Source: Pinibacter aurantiacus (GTDB lineage: Bacteria > Bacteroidota > Bacteroidia > Chitinophagales > Chitinophagaceae). Taken from it: a DNA stretch of 64,000 bases. A program made the translations under genes and the position numbers. The notes beneath the pieces are model-generated. The model saw nothing but the letters and a program-made list of their open reading frames with translations. It did not search any database and was not told the origin of the DNA. Within the stretch, counting starts at the first letter, position 1, and the number at the start of each line of letters is the position of its first letter. Location: the NCBI RefSeq assembly GCF_019130065.1, contig NZ_JAHSPG010000003.1, positions 124,001 to 188,000 of the forward strand, read 5' to 3'. Below are positions 46,659 to 56,544 of the stretch, in pieces.

Positions 46659-47558
46659 CTATTTAAACGCCGGATGAAACTTATGCAGTGTTTCTCTCAA
46701 AAATTCTCTGTCAAGATGGGTGTAAATCTCCGTTGTCGTGATGCTTTCGTGCCCCAGCATTTCCTGCACAGCCCGCAGGTCGGCACCGCCTTCCACAAGA
46801 TGGGTGGCAAACGAATGGCGAAATGTGTGTGGTGAAATTGTTTTATGAATGCCCGCCTTCTGCACAAGATCTTTTATCATCAAAAAGATCATTACCCGGG
46901 TAAGCTTCGCTCCACGCCTGTTTAAAAACAATACATCTTCATTGTCTTTTTTTATGGGAATGTGAACACGTATCTCGTCTTTGTAAATATTGATGAATTT
47001 AGTGGCATCGCTGCCGATAGGCACCAGTCTTTCCTTATCACCTTTTCCGATCACGCGCACAAATCCCACCTCGAGATGCAGGTTGCTGATGGTTAGGTTT
47101 ACCAGCTCGCTTACGCGCAAACCGCAACTGTATAGGGTTTCGAGAATTGCTTTATTGCGGCCTCCTTCAGGTTTGCTCAGGTCTATCTGACCAATAATCT
47201 CTTCGATCTCCTCGAAACTCAGCACGTCGGGAAGTGCTCTTTTCAACTTTGGCGCATCCAATAAAACGGTGGGGTCTTTTGTGGTAATATTTTCGAGCAA
47301 ACAGTACTTGTAAAAACTTCTTAACCCGGAAATAATTCTCGCTTGCGACGTGGCCGTCATGCCTAGCTCTCCTATCCATTTTAAGAACTGCTGAAGATCT
47401 TTTAGCTCAAGCTGAGAAGGAGTTCTTTTGGTATCAGTTTGCAGCATGAATTGCGTAAGCTTTTCTATGTCGCGCAAGTAGGCCTCAACGGAATTGTCTG
47501 AGAGCGATTTTTCCAGTTGAAGATATGCTTTGAAGCCTTTCTTATAGGGTTCCCACAT
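46659..47558 (-). CDS. xerD: Site-specific tyrosine recombinase XerD
   Basis: 299 residues that resolve chromosome dimers at dif, together with XerC. The N-terminal SAM-like domain spans about 5-90. The catalytic residues are visible: Arg148 (YSCGLRVSEL), Lys172 (GKGDKERLVP), His244 and Arg247 (HTFRHSF), His270 (MLGHES) and Tyr279 (TEIYTHLD). Length and spacing match XerD of Bacteroidota. Nothing nearby suggests an integron or phage integrase role, so this is the housekeeping recombinase. It is divergent from the secreted protein gene at 47708. Confidence 0.94.
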   Translation of the reverse strand: MWEPYKKGFKAYLQLEKSLSDNSVEAYLRDIEKLTQFMLQTDTKRTPSQLELKDLQQFLKWIGELGMTATSQARIISGLRSFYKYCLLENITTKDPTVLLDAPKLKRALPDVLSFEEIEEIIGQIDLSKPEGGRNKAILETLYSCGLRVSELVNLTISNLHLEVGFVRVIGKGDKERLVPIGSDATKFINIYKDEIRVHIPIKKDNEDVLFLNRRGAKLTRVMIFLMIKDLVQKAGIHKTISPHTFRHSFATHLVEGGADLRAVQEMLGHESITTTEIYTHLDREFLRETLHKFHPAFK

Positions 47559-47707
47559 GTACAGCTTTTTTACAAATGTAAATTACATTATCGCGATTGA
47601 TACTCCTACTGGCTATTCTTCAATTGATACTCCGTTTTTTCTAATTCACTCAACCTATCATGGTATTTTTTGTTATTGACAATACTTTTACCACTAAACA
47701 CTAGTTT

Positions 47708-48313
47708 ATGAATCGATTATTAAAAGCTGCATGCATAGGCATATTGGTTGCAGGCTCTACCAATGCCTTTTCTCAAAAACTTTCCCTTGAACAGGGCGAT
47801 TTGTCGTTCTTAAAAGGCGAAAAATCAATCAATCTTGAACTTACTTATGAAAATATGAAGGTGGGGAAGTACGATAATGAGAAGGACTATGTGACCAACA
47901 AACAAGCTGAAATGAACAAAAAAAACCCTGGCACCGGCGATACGTGGGCCAAGGAATGGGAAAATGACAAGGTGGACCGCTACAGGGCCAAGTTTGTGGA
48001 ACTTTTTCAAGAGCATTGCCCCACTCTCAAGATTACGAACGATGGAAAAGCGAAATACACCATCATTTACCACACCACATTTCTGGAACCAGGATATAAT
48101 ATTGGCATCAGCAGAAAAAATGCACAACACAATGCAATACTTACCGTTGTTGACGCTGCCGATAAAAGTAAAGTGTTGGCAAAAATTACTGTAGACAAAG
48201 CCCTGGGAAGAACAATGTCTTTTAACGATTACGATACAGGCGCCCGGCTTGCCGAAACTTATGCCGATGCTGCAAAGGAAATTGGAAAAACGTTTGAGAA
48301 GAAAATACAGTAG
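47708..48313 (+). CDS. Secreted protein of unknown function, tandem paralog 1
   Basis: 201 residues with a signal peptide (about 1-22, ending AFSQ). The mature part contains LEQGDLSFLKGEKSINLELT, YDNEKDYVTNKQAEMNKKNP and TTFLEPGYNIGISRKNAQHN, all of which recur in the following gene. No enzymatic motif is visible. It is likely periplasmic. The two copies are about half identical by eye and separated by a 27-bp perfect hairpin. A signature of tandem duplication followed by drift is clear; the role is unknown. Confidence 0.8.
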   Translation: MNRLLKAACIGILVAGSTNAFSQKLSLEQGDLSFLKGEKSINLELTYENMKVGKYDNEKDYVTNKQAEMNKKNPGTGDTWAKEWENDKVDRYRAKFVELFQEHCPTLKITNDGKAKYTIIYHTTFLEPGYNIGISRKNAQHNAILTVVDAADKSKVLAKITVDKALGRTMSFNDYDTGARLAETYADAAKEIGKTFEKKIQ

Positions 48314-48320
48314 AACGTAT

Positions 48321-48383
48321 AACGCTTAACGCCAAACGCCTAACGCATAGAGATTTTGCGTTAGGCGTTTGGCGTTAAGCGTT
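48321..48383. repeat. Perfect 27-bp inverted repeat AACGCTTAACGCC type
   Basis: The arms 48321-48347 (AACGCTTAACGCCAAACGCC and onward) and 48357-48383 pair over 27 bases without mismatch, with a 9-base loop. The motif is AACGCC/TAACGC with 9-base spacing. A relative lies at 49168-49216. Confidence 0.9.
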
Positions 48384-48542
48384 CGGCCCTCAGTTACACT
48401 AAGAGTTTTTACTTATGCCGGAAAAATAATGAACACAGTTGGCTCATTTTAACCGCATTTTTTCGCAATTCACAGCTTTTTATTTTTCTCCTCTTATTTT
48501 TTGCAACTATATTGTAGCCCTAAATCCTTAAAACTATTTTTT

Positions 48543-49145
48543 ATGAAGCAGTTGCTTAAACTAACCCTTGCCGTGGCAATCACCACGCTTTCAGTCACGG
48601 GTCATGCACAGAAAATCAGGCTTGAAGATGGCAATCTTGATTTTTTAAAAAATGAAAAGTCAGTGAACGTTGAGTTTGTCTACGAAAATGTAAAAGTGGG
48701 CAAATACGACAATGAGAAAGACTACATTGACAAGAAGAAAGAAGACATGAACAAGAAAGAGGCAGGCACTGGCGACAAATGGGCCAAAGCCTGGATCGAT
48801 GATCGCGACAACAGGTACAAGCCAAAATTTGAAGAGCTGTTTACCAAAAACACTCCATTGCAGGTAAATGACAAAGGCAATTCAAAATATACGTTGGTGT
48901 ACAAAACTACTTTCCTTGAACCCGGCTACAACATTGGTATCTCCAGAAAAAATGCGCAACACAATGCTGAAGTATTTATTGTAGAAGCTGCAAATAAAAA
49001 CAAAGTATTGGCGAGAATCACTTTGGACAAAGCACTTGGAAGAGATTTCTGGGGTGCGGATTTTGACACCGGAGCCCGCTTAGCTGAAACCTATGCTGAC
49101 GCAGGAAAAGCGCTGGCAAAGTTCATCGAAAAACAAACGAAATAG
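48543..49145 (+). CDS. Secreted protein of unknown function, tandem paralog 2
   Basis: 200 residues. The start is set at ATG 48543 (MKQLLKLTLAVAITTLSVTG), because upstream in-frame codons begin at a TTG and do not look like a signal peptide. The signal peptide ends near GHAQ. The body parallels the previous gene: LEDGNLDFLKNEKSVNVEFV, YDNEKDYIDKKKEDMNKKEA, TTFLEPGYNIGISRKNAQHN, DTGARLAETYADAGKALAKF. It is probably periplasmic and of unknown role. Confidence 0.8.
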   Translation: MKQLLKLTLAVAITTLSVTGHAQKIRLEDGNLDFLKNEKSVNVEFVYENVKVGKYDNEKDYIDKKKEDMNKKEAGTGDKWAKAWIDDRDNRYKPKFEELFTKNTPLQVNDKGNSKYTLVYKTTFLEPGYNIGISRKNAQHNAEVFIVEAANKNKVLARITLDKALGRDFWGADFDTGARLAETYADAGKALAKFIEKQTK

Positions 49146-49167
49146 GACTGAACGCTTAACGCACAAA

Positions 49168-49318
49168 AACGCAAAACGCCTAACGCAGAGACACTCAACG
49201 TTAGGCGTTTTGCGTTAAGTAACTGAATAACTGAATGGCCGAATAACTCAAGCTTATTTTCGATTTTGCACTACGAATATGAAACACTCAGTTATTCAGT
49301 CATTCAGCTATTCAATCA
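49168..49318. repeat. Two adjacent hairpins (AACGCAAAACGCC and TGAATAAC families)
   Basis: AACGCAAAACGCCTAACG (49168-49185) and its complement (49199-49216) pair over 18 bases. Immediately after, AACTGAATAACTGAATGGCC pairs with a right arm rich in CAGTTATTCAGTCATTCAG that abuts the DUF2130 stop. Two different repeat families are juxtaposed in one gap. Confidence 0.85.
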
Positions 49319-50623
49319 TTAGTTCAATAGGTCGCTGCTTGCATCATCCAGCAAATTAAGATCAATAGAATCCTGGCCGGCAATGCCTTCTATCGAGCCG
49401 CGAATATGTGCCGCGTTCAACAACACTTTTTCCAATTGCTTCTCTCTTGCCTTCCACAACTTCTCCATGGCATCGCGTTCTTTTTGTATGGAAATGCGCA
49501 TACTCATAAAGCCTTCACGAATAGCGTTCCATTGTTCAGCAAACTCATGGCTGGTTAAATAGTTATAGAGCAAATGCATTTTGTCGCCCCGGTTCTCCTG
49601 GAATTTTGTTGCAGTGGCAATCTTTACGAGTCCATCGCGCAGGACATGCACAAGCGGTTTAACCTCAGCAAATGAACAAACCCAAACGCCGCTTATATCG
49701 CCGAACTTATCCATATCCTTCGGCATTTTTTTTGTCACCAGTACTGCAATATCAGCGCCCTGGCTACGCATGTCACTCTTTAGTTTCTCAACCCACTCAC
49801 CTCCAAAATTTTCGGCGCGTTTGCTTTCAAAAATAATCTTGCCACACTCCTGCCCAAAGTTATTTCTTACCGTAAGGATACAGTCAGCGCCGCGAACACC
49901 CTTACCCACTTCACTTACCACATCAAACGGGAATGAGGCACGCAACATTTCTTCCAGCGCCAGTTCCTGCACTTCGCCCTGCAATTGCATACTGCCTTGC
50001 TCGGCCTTTCGCCTCATTTCTTCCGCCAACTTTTTCTGATCTTCGAGTTGCTTTTCCAATTCCTTTAAGCGAAGGTTGAATTCTGTTTCCTTCGCTGCAT
50101 TTTTCTGTTCTTCAATTTGTCTTATTTCATCGGAGAGCTTGCCACGTTCTTCCTGTAGCTTGCGTTGCAGGGAAAGCTCAAGCTCTGCTTCTTTATTCTG
50201 CAGCTCTTTTTCTTTCTGTAAGAATTCAATTTCTTTTTTTCTAGCCTCCTTCAGTTTTTCCTCGTTCTCTTTATTGTTCAGTTCAAGAAATTCCAGTTTG
50301 CCTTCATAATCTGCAGTGATGCTTTTGCGAAGATTTTCTTCCAACTGTTGATTCTTTCTCTTTATTTCTGTTTCCAGTTGCAGTTGAAATTTCTCCTCCT
50401 GCTTTCTCGCGTTGGCAGCAAACTCTTCTTCCTGCTTTTTCCTGATCACGGAAAACTCTTCGTCCTTGCGTTTTAGTTCGTCATCCTTTGTCCTCTTGTA
50501 GTCAATCACCTGCTGACGCAGTTCTTGCTTTTCTTTTTCAATCGCTTCCTTCAACTCATCGTTCAATGCATCTTCTAATGGAAACTCATGACCACAATTC
50601 GTACATTTTATTTGCGTAGGCAT
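49319..50623 (-). CDS. DUF2130 protein
   Basis: 434 residues. An N-terminal CxxC knuckle lies in IKCTNCGHEFPLEDALND. A long, highly charged coiled coil spans about 20-225 and precedes the DUF2130 domain (about 225-400): DCILTVRNNFGQECGKIIFE, SKRAENFGGEWVEKLKSDMR and ADIAVLVTKKMP. This domain has a restriction-endonuclease-like (PD-(D/E)xK) pattern with D then E-x-K (IIFESKRAE). The protein is cytoplasmic; the function is unproven and may be nucleic-acid related. It stands alone between hairpin repeats. Confidence 0.9.
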   Translation of the reverse strand: MPTQIKCTNCGHEFPLEDALNDELKEAIEKEKQELRQQVIDYKRTKDDELKRKDEEFSVIRKKQEEEFAANARKQEEKFQLQLETEIKRKNQQLEENLRKSITADYEGKLEFLELNNKENEEKLKEARKKEIEFLQKEKELQNKEAELELSLQRKLQEERGKLSDEIRQIEEQKNAAKETEFNLRLKELEKQLEDQKKLAEEMRRKAEQGSMQLQGEVQELALEEMLRASFPFDVVSEVGKGVRGADCILTVRNNFGQECGKIIFESKRAENFGGEWVEKLKSDMRSQGADIAVLVTKKMPKDMDKFGDISGVWVCSFAEVKPLVHVLRDGLVKIATATKFQENRGDKMHLLYNYLTSHEFAEQWNAIREGFMSMRISIQKERDAMEKLWKAREKQLEKVLLNAAHIRGSIEGIAGQDSIDLNLLDDASSDLLN

Positions 50624-50774
50624 CTTCTGAATATTTATACAATTTTACGAAACAGCTTTCATTTTTTGCTAAATTTTTTAGCCATTATTTAAGCACTGAT
50701 TTTCAAGCGGCTAAATTACAGGTTTGAAAGTCTCACCCGTCATTTTCAAATTTTCAAATCCTCAAATTTTCAAA

Positions 50775-53700
50775 TTAGTCGACCATTCTCACTATAGGCA
50801 ATTCAACAAAAAAAGTAGTACCCACGCCTTCTGACGTTTCGAACCAAATGTTTCCGCGGGCGTGCTCTGCAATGCTCTTGCTCATGGCAAGCCCCAGTCC
50901 GGTTCCGGAAGATTTAGTCGTAAAGTTTGGAATGAATATTTTGGCTCTCGTGTCCGCCGGAATGCCTTCGCCGTTGTCTTTCACTGTAATGATCACCTTG
51001 TCATCTACTATTTCTTCGTTGATGATCACTTGCGGATTTTCCTGTTTTGAACAGGCTTCAACGGCGTTCTGTAAAAGGTTTGTGAACAGGCGGTTTAGCT
51101 GTGTCTTATCCGCCAGCACATAAATTTTATTCGGTAGTAGATTTAACGATAAATCGAAGTTTTCCGTTTTCTCATATAACGAGCCAAGCGAAGACAATAC
51201 GCTATTCAGATTGAACACTTCGTTTCTTACGTTTCCAATATTGGCGAACTGTGAAAAGTCCGATGCGATTTTTGAGAGGTGATCAATTTGCTCAACCAAT
51301 GTCCTCGCCACATTTGCGGTGTGCTCCTTCACATTCGGCATGTTGTTGTCAATAGCCTTTTGCAGGTATTGAATACTCAGCTTCATTGGCGTAAGTGGAT
51401 TCTTGATCTCATGAGCCACTTGTTTTGCCATCTCCCGCCATGCACCCTCTCTTTCACTTTTAGCAAGCGCCGCGGCACTTTCTTCAAGCTTCTTCACCAT
51501 TTTGTTGTACTCCTTCACCAGCCCTCCTATTTCATTATCCCGGCTCCATGTTATTTCCTCGTTCATGGTGCCAAGATTTATTTCCTTCATCTTATTTCCG
51601 ATCAGTGTAAAGTAAGAAGTGATGCGGTTTGTAATGACCAGCGCAATGATACCGGCAATTAGAAAAATGAAAGCATTAAGGTTGATGATGGTTACAAGGA
51701 AGTTTGAAATTTCCTTCTTTAACTCTGTTTGTGTATCGAAAGAAGGAATGTTCAGGTATGCATAAGCTTCGCCCTTGTCATCACGCAGCGGACAGTACAC
51801 ACTCTGGTAATCTACACCGCCCATTCTTTCCTGGTTTACATATTGCACAAGTTTTTTGTTGTGCACATTGTAGTATGCCAGCGGGTTCATTTTGCTGCTT
51901 AAAATTCCTTTGTTATAAATAAACGGATTCGATGAAATTTTCAAATCACCTTCCAGGCTGTAAAGGTTTATGTCAGCACCATGAATCTCAGAAACGCGTG
52001 ATATCATATCTTCCAAATCTTTATCAATACCCATTTTATAAAGGCGCATGATATCGCGGAAACCTATATCACCTTTTACCCGATTCTGTATTTCGTTGTT
52101 GACGGTTTGAATTGCTTTTGTTAGTCTATCCTGCTTGGTTTGATTGTAGCGGTTAATGAAAAAGAAAATGGTTGCTATACCAATTACAAGGAACGAAAAC
52201 AAACTGATGAAAATGATCGTTCCATGTATTTGCGAACGAAGACTCAACTGCCAGTATGGTTTCAAATTTTTCCATCGCAAGCCAGATTGTATAATGAGGG
52301 CGATAATGCGGAACAAAGCCACCAGCAATATGAATGCACTGAAGAGATAAGCGAATAAGGTAATCGCTTCAATGAAATAATTATTGTTCTTTGCAATGAC
52401 TACGACTTTGTTGTTATCTCGGTACCATAGCTCATCATAACCATCTCTTCTTGCTTGCGTGAAATCATTCTTCGGCAGCGTACTCGAATCCAATTGCGTT
52501 GGAAACGGATAATCATTGTAATTGGTTAAAAGTTCCCTGTTGTTGTAAATCGCATAAGAGTACGAAGGCGAGTATTCGTTGGGCAGAAAATCTTTTCTCT
52601 GCTTGAACAGTTCCGGTACAAGCGCATCGCTCTTGTAAAACTTAGGATCAGAAAGCATGAAAAAATAACCAACCGTATTACCCAGCGTATCCGTTACCGT
52701 TTTCTTACTGATGTAGGAATACTTATCAAAGGCTCTCTCAAAATATCGCAGGTCATTTACGGCAGTTGGTTTTCCTTCAATCTGAAAAATCGTATTCAAT
52801 GTATCATAAGAAACAGGCGCCTCATTAAAAAGCGGTTTTTCAGATTCATCAAATGTGTAAATATGATTATTGTATCGATCTAAATAAGCGCTGAAATTTT
52901 TGTTGATCAAACTATCTTTCAGATAAGCATTTGAAATGGGCATTCTGAAACGCTCAAAATTTCCGTAGAGAAAATTATTGTCAACATAAGTAAGCACAAT
53001 GCTTAAAAGCCTTTCACTGGAAGGGTCCGCTTGCAATGCCAGTTTCTCTGCTGTTCGTTTGCGTTGCTCAATTTCTATTTTGGTATTTTCTTCAATGATG
53101 ATGGAGGCAACCGACATGGAGAAAATAAACAGCCAGAAAATAACCTGCGAGATATTGAACCGGTTTCCCAGTTCTGAAAGAAATGTTTGCTTTTGTAGCC
53201 AGGTGTAAAACAACAACCAGATAAGCACGTAAATATTCAGCTCAACAAATGAGGTTTGCGTTACAATGCTCAAGAGGACCAGCCCTGCAATGGCAATGGA
53301 AAGATAAAGCACATAAGGCTTTCCAATACTTAGTGGTTGTACAATTTTAAGAATGACCTGCGAAAGAAAAAAGTAACCGAAAGTGATGGCGGCCAACACA
53401 ACAAATCCTGCAAAACTGTATTGATTTAATATGCTGAAGAAATTCGTTACGTTAAAAGAAATCCTTGCATCAGCAATCAGGCTTTGAATAATACGGGCCA
53501 CGGCAAACGTGGTGGCTACATATAAAAAAATGTTGATGATGTACAAGGGCCACTGCCAGATTGTATTTACATAGCGCATGAAATCCTTGTCACCAATTTC
53601 TCTTCGTACAAACAACACGATCCAGCAAAAAAGAAACGCGTTGATGAGCAGGTCGCCCAGAGAACTGAAGATAACGCTCGAACTGTAAATGGTTGGATCG

Positions 53701-54539
53701 AAAAGCATGAACTGCCGCAGGTTGAGCAATCCCGGCAACAGGTAAACAATTCCGCGTAAAATGAGGATGACCAACAACAGAAAACCGATACCTGTTTTGT
53801 AATCGTATTTATTGGAAATGCTATGCGCTGCATTGTTTATAAAGAACATGAGAAACGCAATGCCAATAAGCATGAATGTAAGCGAAAGCCAGTTGTTATT
53901 GTTTACAGGATGCGTGTTTCGTTTTGCTTCCAGGTAAAACAACACATTGCCGTTTTGAGAATAAACTGGATAATCCGTTTGATATGTTATGAGTGAAACT
54001 TTCTTCTCCGCTTCCGGAAAGCCTTCTATTTCCCTTGCCAGGTTATTGTTTTCAATAAAGTATTCTTTTCTTATTGGAATCAGTGCTGCGATGATCAATG
54101 GCTTTCCATCATAAACAGATCGTGTCTTAATAAACTCGTACTGGCCGTTGCTAAGTTTTACAAACGACGTTGTATCTGTTCCTGATAACAGATCTCTGTC
54201 CGGAATAGCAGTTTGCGTATTCCAAAACCGTAGTTCCGGCTCATTGAATTCATTCAACGTGAAAAGGTAAATACCAAACGGTTTGTCAACGATATCATTG
54301 ATCGTTTTTTCGGAAGGGTTTTCGCCCAGTAGTTCCTGCTGCAATGCTTTATCGTTCGTAAACTCCTGAACGTCGTCTTCAATTTTATGCAAACGTCTTT
54401 CAATACCATTGCGCAGTTTTTCTACGGAAGAATAAGAAACCCAATAGTTGTTAATGATAAATGCAATAGTGAACAGCCATGCGGCGGCTAATATGAAGTA
54501 GGCATTACGTTTTAGAATTTCGGAAATAAAACTTCTCAA
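50775..54539 (-). CDS. Large membrane sensor histidine kinase (NtrY-like)
   Basis: 1254 residues. Several membrane segments lie in the N-terminal half (for example YFILAAAWLFTIAFIINNYW near 12-32, FLLLVILILRGIVYLLPGLL, and others to about 470). Extracytoplasmic sensor regions separate further membrane segments near 735 and 785. A HAMP segment (about 960-1015) leads to the kinase core: His near 1043 in MAKQVAHEIKNPLTPMKLS, the N-box NLLQNAVEAC, DNGEGIPAD and GTGLGLAMSK. The stop lies 151 bases from the DUF2130 gene, and its ATG overlaps the mazG stop by 4 bases, so it is co-translated with mazG. No cognate regulator is adjacent. Confidence 0.93.
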   Translation of the reverse strand: MRSFISEILKRNAYFILAAAWLFTIAFIINNYWVSYSSVEKLRNGIERRLHKIEDDVQEFTNDKALQQELLGENPSEKTINDIVDKPFGIYLFTLNEFNEPELRFWNTQTAIPDRDLLSGTDTTSFVKLSNGQYEFIKTRSVYDGKPLIIAALIPIRKEYFIENNNLAREIEGFPEAEKKVSLITYQTDYPVYSQNGNVLFYLEAKRNTHPVNNNNWLSLTFMLIGIAFLMFFINNAAHSISNKYDYKTGIGFLLLVILILRGIVYLLPGLLNLRQFMLFDPTIYSSSVIFSSLGDLLINAFLFCWIVLFVRREIGDKDFMRYVNTIWQWPLYIINIFLYVATTFAVARIIQSLIADARISFNVTNFFSILNQYSFAGFVVLAAITFGYFFLSQVILKIVQPLSIGKPYVLYLSIAIAGLVLLSIVTQTSFVELNIYVLIWLLFYTWLQKQTFLSELGNRFNISQVIFWLFIFSMSVASIIIEENTKIEIEQRKRTAEKLALQADPSSERLLSIVLTYVDNNFLYGNFERFRMPISNAYLKDSLINKNFSAYLDRYNNHIYTFDESEKPLFNEAPVSYDTLNTIFQIEGKPTAVNDLRYFERAFDKYSYISKKTVTDTLGNTVGYFFMLSDPKFYKSDALVPELFKQRKDFLPNEYSPSYSYAIYNNRELLTNYNDYPFPTQLDSSTLPKNDFTQARRDGYDELWYRDNNKVVVIAKNNNYFIEAITLFAYLFSAFILLVALFRIIALIIQSGLRWKNLKPYWQLSLRSQIHGTIIFISLFSFLVIGIATIFFFINRYNQTKQDRLTKAIQTVNNEIQNRVKGDIGFRDIMRLYKMGIDKDLEDMISRVSEIHGADINLYSLEGDLKISSNPFIYNKGILSSKMNPLAYYNVHNKKLVQYVNQERMGGVDYQSVYCPLRDDKGEAYAYLNIPSFDTQTELKKEISNFLVTIINLNAFIFLIAGIIALVITNRITSYFTLIGNKMKEINLGTMNEEITWSRDNEIGGLVKEYNKMVKKLEESAAALAKSEREGAWREMAKQVAHEIKNPLTPMKLSIQYLQKAIDNNMPNVKEHTANVARTLVEQIDHLSKIASDFSQFANIGNVRNEVFNLNSVLSSLGSLYEKTENFDLSLNLLPNKIYVLADKTQLNRLFTNLLQNAVEACSKQENPQVIINEEIVDDKVIITVKDNGEGIPADTRAKIFIPNFTTKSSGTGLGLAMSKSIAEHARGNIWFETSEGVGTTFFVELPIVRMVD

Positions 54540-55318
54540 GATGATTCCTTTTTCTTTTTAACAGTGTTCCAAAGGGCATCCATTTCCTGCAGGGTCATAT
54601 CGTGCAGTTGTTTGCCTTGCTCTGAAGCAATATCTTCCATTTGTGTGAAGCGCTGTATGAACTTCTTATTGGTCCTTTCAAGCGCATTTTCAGCATCTAT
54701 TTGCAAAAACCGTGCGTAATTGATCAACGAAAACACTACGTCCCCAAACTCGTCTTCTATCCTGTCCTTGTCATTTTCTTTTACTACTTCCTGTAGTTCC
54801 TGAAGCTCTTCCTGCACCTTATCCCACACCTGCTCTTTATTGTCCCATTCAAAGCCTACCTGCTTTGCTTTCTCCTGCAATCGCATCGCTTTTACAGTAG
54901 CCGGCAAGGATTTGGGAACCCCGCTCAATACTGACTTTTTGCCTTCTTTAAGCTTCAGCTTTTCCCAATTCTTTTTAACATCTTCCTCGTCATTCACCTG
55001 TACATCTCCGTAAATATGCGGGTGGCGGAAAATCAGTTTTTCAGAAATACCATCGATCACTTCTGTTAAAGTAAACTGCTGTTGTTCCTTACCAATTTTT
55101 GAGTAGAACAGGATGTGCAGCAACAAGTCGCCCAGCTCCTCCTTTATTCCCTTCCAACTCTCGTCAGTAATCGCGTCTGTAAGTTCAAAAGTCTCTTCGA
55201 TGGTTTGCTGGCGCAGCGTTTGAATCGTTTGCTTGCGATCCCAGGGGCATTTTTCCCTTAGGTCATCCATGATCTGCACTAATTTTAAAAAACTCGCCGA
55301 CAAATTTTCCTGTTCCAT
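54536..55318 (-). CDS. mazG: Nucleoside triphosphate pyrophosphohydrolase MazG
   Basis: 260 residues with two tandem MazG all-alpha domains. The first has the metal-binding EExxE pattern in EETFELTDAITDESWKGIKE followed by EELGDLLLHILFYSKI; the second repeats it in EELQELQEVVKENDKDRIED and EFGDVVFSLINYARF. The N-terminal CPWDRKQTIQTLRQQTIEET is diagnostic. The enzyme hydrolyses NTPs/dNTPs to monophosphates and helps clear aberrant nucleotides. It overlaps the downstream kinase gene by 4 bases and lies 6 bases from the DUF3667 gene upstream. Confidence 0.95.
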   Translation of the reverse strand: MEQENLSASFLKLVQIMDDLREKCPWDRKQTIQTLRQQTIEETFELTDAITDESWKGIKEELGDLLLHILFYSKIGKEQQQFTLTEVIDGISEKLIFRHPHIYGDVQVNDEEDVKKNWEKLKLKEGKKSVLSGVPKSLPATVKAMRLQEKAKQVGFEWDNKEQVWDKVQEELQELQEVVKENDKDRIEDEFGDVVFSLINYARFLQIDAENALERTNKKFIQRFTQMEDIASEQGKQLHDMTLQEMDALWNTVKKKKESS

Positions 55319-55324
55319 AAAAAA

Positions 55325-56371
55325 TTAAATTACGTATACTGAAAAAGCAAAGAAAATTGTAAAAAGGAATAGCAGTGATACCGAAGTTAATATATTGAAT
55401 ATAAGAAATTTAACGATCGTTTTACGCCTTCCCTGGTCATAAAAATTTCGCATGGACCTGTATGCGTAGTAAACACCTCCCAGAAACATCAAAATCAGGA
55501 TATACGATAACCAGGAAAAATGCGCAAACCCTGAAATTCTTGACAAGGTAAAGAATACGAGCAAAAAGATAAACGTGAAAATGTACAGATAGATGAGGAA
55601 AATGCCATGATCTGCGAAATAAAATTGTTTGTTCCGCGCATACAGCAATTTTAAAAACAATGCATACAATGGCAGCGAAACGAACAACATATATGGTAGT
55701 GAATGGAAAAATTTCTCAAGCAGATCATCTATAAGCTCATTACCTCCGCCACCTTCAGGCCTGTCGTATTTTTTGTGCAACGCTATCATACGATGCACAT
55801 ATAGTCTTTTTAGAATCCCATCTCTTTTCTCCTTAGGAAGCGACTTCTGGTATCTGTCATATTCCTCTCTATCTGTAAACTCCTGCCCGTCGCCACTGAT
55901 ACTTATCTTATTGGCTGAATCAATAATAATGGGTATGTTCTTCGTGAGCTCCTTCGATTTGGCCAGCCCAATTGAATCCTCAGCGTCCATCGTATCGGCA
56001 TTTCTCGCAACTTCTTTAGCTTCCTTTTTACGCTCTTTGCCTGGATGAATGCCCGGTTTAAAAAAAGCAAAAAACAGGAAAAAGAATATTGCTGAAGTGA
56101 ACACATACATTCTGATGGGATTCAGGTATGAGGCTCGGCGCCCCTTCATGTATTCTTTAGCCAGGAAACCGGGCTTCTTAAACAGCATCACTAAGCTGCT
56201 GAAAAACTTGCCATCGAAATGTGTAATGTCATTAAAGAAATGCATTAACAAATGGCCGAAAGATTCCTTTGGTTCTATATTTTCCTGACCGCAAACGTGA
56301 CAGTAGCGGCCAATTACCTCAGTTTCGCAGTTAAGACAGTTTTTTTCTTTTCGTTGGTGAAAATGTGACAC
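55325..56371 (-). CDS. DUF3667 membrane protein
   Basis: 348 residues. The N-terminal zinc-ribbon CLNCETEVIGRYCHVCGQ (two CxxC pairs) is followed by GHLLMHFFNDITHFDGKFFS and the first membrane segment, as in all DUF3667 members. Four more hydrophobic segments lie in the C-terminal half (MLFVSLPLYALFLKLL, IFLIYLYIFTFIFLLVFFTL, LSYILILMFLGGVYYAY, SVSLLFLFTIFFAFSVYV). Function is unknown. It precedes mazG by 6 bases on the same strand and is likely in one transcript with mazG and the NtrY-like kinase. Confidence 0.92.
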   Translation of the reverse strand: MSHFHQRKEKNCLNCETEVIGRYCHVCGQENIEPKESFGHLLMHFFNDITHFDGKFFSSLVMLFKKPGFLAKEYMKGRRASYLNPIRMYVFTSAIFFFLFFAFFKPGIHPGKERKKEAKEVARNADTMDAEDSIGLAKSKELTKNIPIIIDSANKISISGDGQEFTDREEYDRYQKSLPKEKRDGILKRLYVHRMIALHKKYDRPEGGGGNELIDDLLEKFFHSLPYMLFVSLPLYALFLKLLYARNKQFYFADHGIFLIYLYIFTFIFLLVFFTLSRISGFAHFSWLSYILILMFLGGVYYAYRSMRNFYDQGRRKTIVKFLIFNILTSVSLLFLFTIFFAFSVYVI

Positions 56372-56544
56372 GGGTTAAATTTCGCTAAAAATAAATACAA
56401 ATTTGATTGATCAGCATGTATTCAGACGAAAGAGTGGGTATATTTTAGCAAATAAACTATTACTTTGCTTTTCCGGTGAAAACATCCGTACGGGCGAATT
56501 ACACTCGCCCTCTTAATGAATTGTTTTATTTAAAATTTTGAAGA

